Origin: an uncultured Lachnospiraceae bacterium
GTDB lineage: Bacteria > Bacillota > Clostridia > Lachnospirales > Lachnospiraceae
Direction of reading: 5' to 3'
Assembly (NCBI GenBank): GCA_949346185.1
Contig: CASGVX010000141.1
Span: forward strand, 1-5,817
DNA length: 5,817 nt
Below are positions 5,341 to 5,817 of this stretch, one piece after another. Numbering within the stretch: position 1 is the first letter of the stretch; each line of letters starts with the position of its first letter. A program made the position numbers and the translations under genes. The notes under the pieces are model-generated. The model searched no databases. It was not told the DNA's origin and was given only the letters and a program-made list of their open reading frames with translations.

Positions 5341-5817
5341 ATGATAGGAAAAAAAGTATTGTATTCTGCGTTGCTGTGTACGGCACTGTTGATTCAGGGA
5401 TTGAGCGGGACGGCGGGTCACAGGGCGCAGGCCAAGGAAAGCAAGAAGATTAAGATAGCTATTGATGCGGGACATCAGCGCAGGGCTAATGGGAAATTAG
5501 AGCCTATCGGACCCGGTGCTTCCAGAAAGAAGGCCAAGGTGGCGGGCGGCGCCGTGGGGGTTTCCTCCCGGGTGCCGGAGTACAAGCTGACCCTGAAGGT
5601 GGCAAAGAAGTTGAAGAAGGTTCTGCAGCAGAGGGGCTATGAAGTGTACATGGTGCGCAGTTCTAACAATGTAAATATTTCTAATAAGGAGAGGGCTATC
5701 CGGGCAAATAAGAGCGGGGCAGACATCTGCATCCGTCTCCATGCGGATGCTTCGGGTTCTTCAAGGGTGAAGGGAGCCAGCGTGCTGTATCCCTCCAAGT
5801 CCAATCCTTATGTCAGA
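5341..5817 (+). CDS. Secreted N-acetylmuramoyl-L-alanine amidase (amidase_3 type), 3' end missing
   Basis: An open frame of 159 codons runs from the ATG at 5341 to the right edge with no stop. AGGTGA (5329-5334) sits 6 bases upstream. Residues 1-31 are a signal peptide: MIGKK, a hydrophobic core (about 6-25), then AQA before K32 as likely cleavage site. The catalytic domain follows. IAIDAGHQ (39-46) supplies the first zinc ligand H45, E80 in PEYKLTL the second, and RLHAD (132-136) with H134 the third. The fold's other marks are RGYEVYMVR (98-106) and ERAIRANKSGADI (117-129). Such enzymes cut the amide bond between muramic acid and the stem peptide of cell-wall peptidoglycan. The catalytic Glu expected near the C-terminus is outside the window. 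Between H45 and E80 lies the EPIGPGA-containing insert (54-60). The gap to lepB is 122 bp. Confidence 0.9.
   Translation, partial: MIGKKVLYSALLCTALLIQGLSGTAGHRAQAKESKKIKIAIDAGHQRRANGKLEPIGPGASRKKAKVAGGAVGVSSRVPEYKLTLKVAKKLKKVLQQRGYEVYMVRSSNNVNISNKERAIRANKSGADICIRLHADASGSSRVKGASVLYPSKSNPYVR

Noticed and set aside
5362..5379. Cysteine at residue 13 of the amidase signal peptide as possible lipobox
   Set aside because: The preceding residues are ALL, without the small residue needed at -1, and the hydrophobic core continues past it; an AQA signal peptidase I site fits better.
5247..5453. Small + strand frame starting with TTG and overlapping the amidase start
   Set aside because: It lacks a properly spaced ribosome binding site and overlaps the amidase signal peptide in another frame; the amidase frame has the better start and clear motifs.

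Overview
The window looks like chromosomal DNA from a Clostridia-type Firmicute, most likely a Lachnospiraceae relative. This rests on protein signatures and gene order (yicC, remA, gmk, rpoZ in a row, strong purine-rich ribosome binding sites, a long acidic omega subunit, a two-step SPase I/amidase tail), not on any database match. All substantial genes lie on the + strand.

Positions 1-631 carry no complete gene and look like accessory DNA. The first 39 bases are the start of a minus-strand reading frame that leaves the window on the left. Its leader contains several inverted repeats, including a 16-bp-stem terminator-like hairpin (159-201). Next is a compact 160-bp element (298-457) with 12-bp terminal inverted repeats, an exact 8-bp flanking direct repeat (AAATTATG) and a series of internal hairpins. 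This is the signature of a miniature non-autonomous mobile element (MITE-like). A sigma-A-like promoter (536-564) and a small hairpin beside the ribosome binding site then lead into the first gene.

Positions 632-2107 encode an AI-2E family membrane protein. Positions 2204-5218 hold a co-directional cluster: the endoribonuclease YicC, the small DNA-binding regulator RemA (DUF370), guanylate kinase, the RNA polymerase omega subunit with a long acidic C-terminal tail, and type I signal peptidase with an equally acidic cytoplasmic N-terminus. The window ends inside a secreted amidase_3-type N-acetylmuramoyl-L-alanine amidase (5341 to the edge), whose own signal peptide is a plausible substrate of the signal peptidase encoded just upstream.

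The first four genes of the cluster join RNA turnover, transcriptional regulation, GMP-to-GDP conversion and RNA polymerase assembly, an arrangement familiar from Firmicutes. The last two concern protein export and the cell wall. The gaps are 13 bp (yicC-remA), 12 bp (remA-gmk), 129 bp (gmk-rpoZ), 26 bp (rpoZ-lepB) and 122 bp (lepB-amidase). yicC-remA-gmk and rpoZ-lepB are therefore likely co-transcribed, with possible internal promoters in the larger gaps. The strongest candidate for something undescribed is the 160-bp hairpin-rich element with its target-site duplication.
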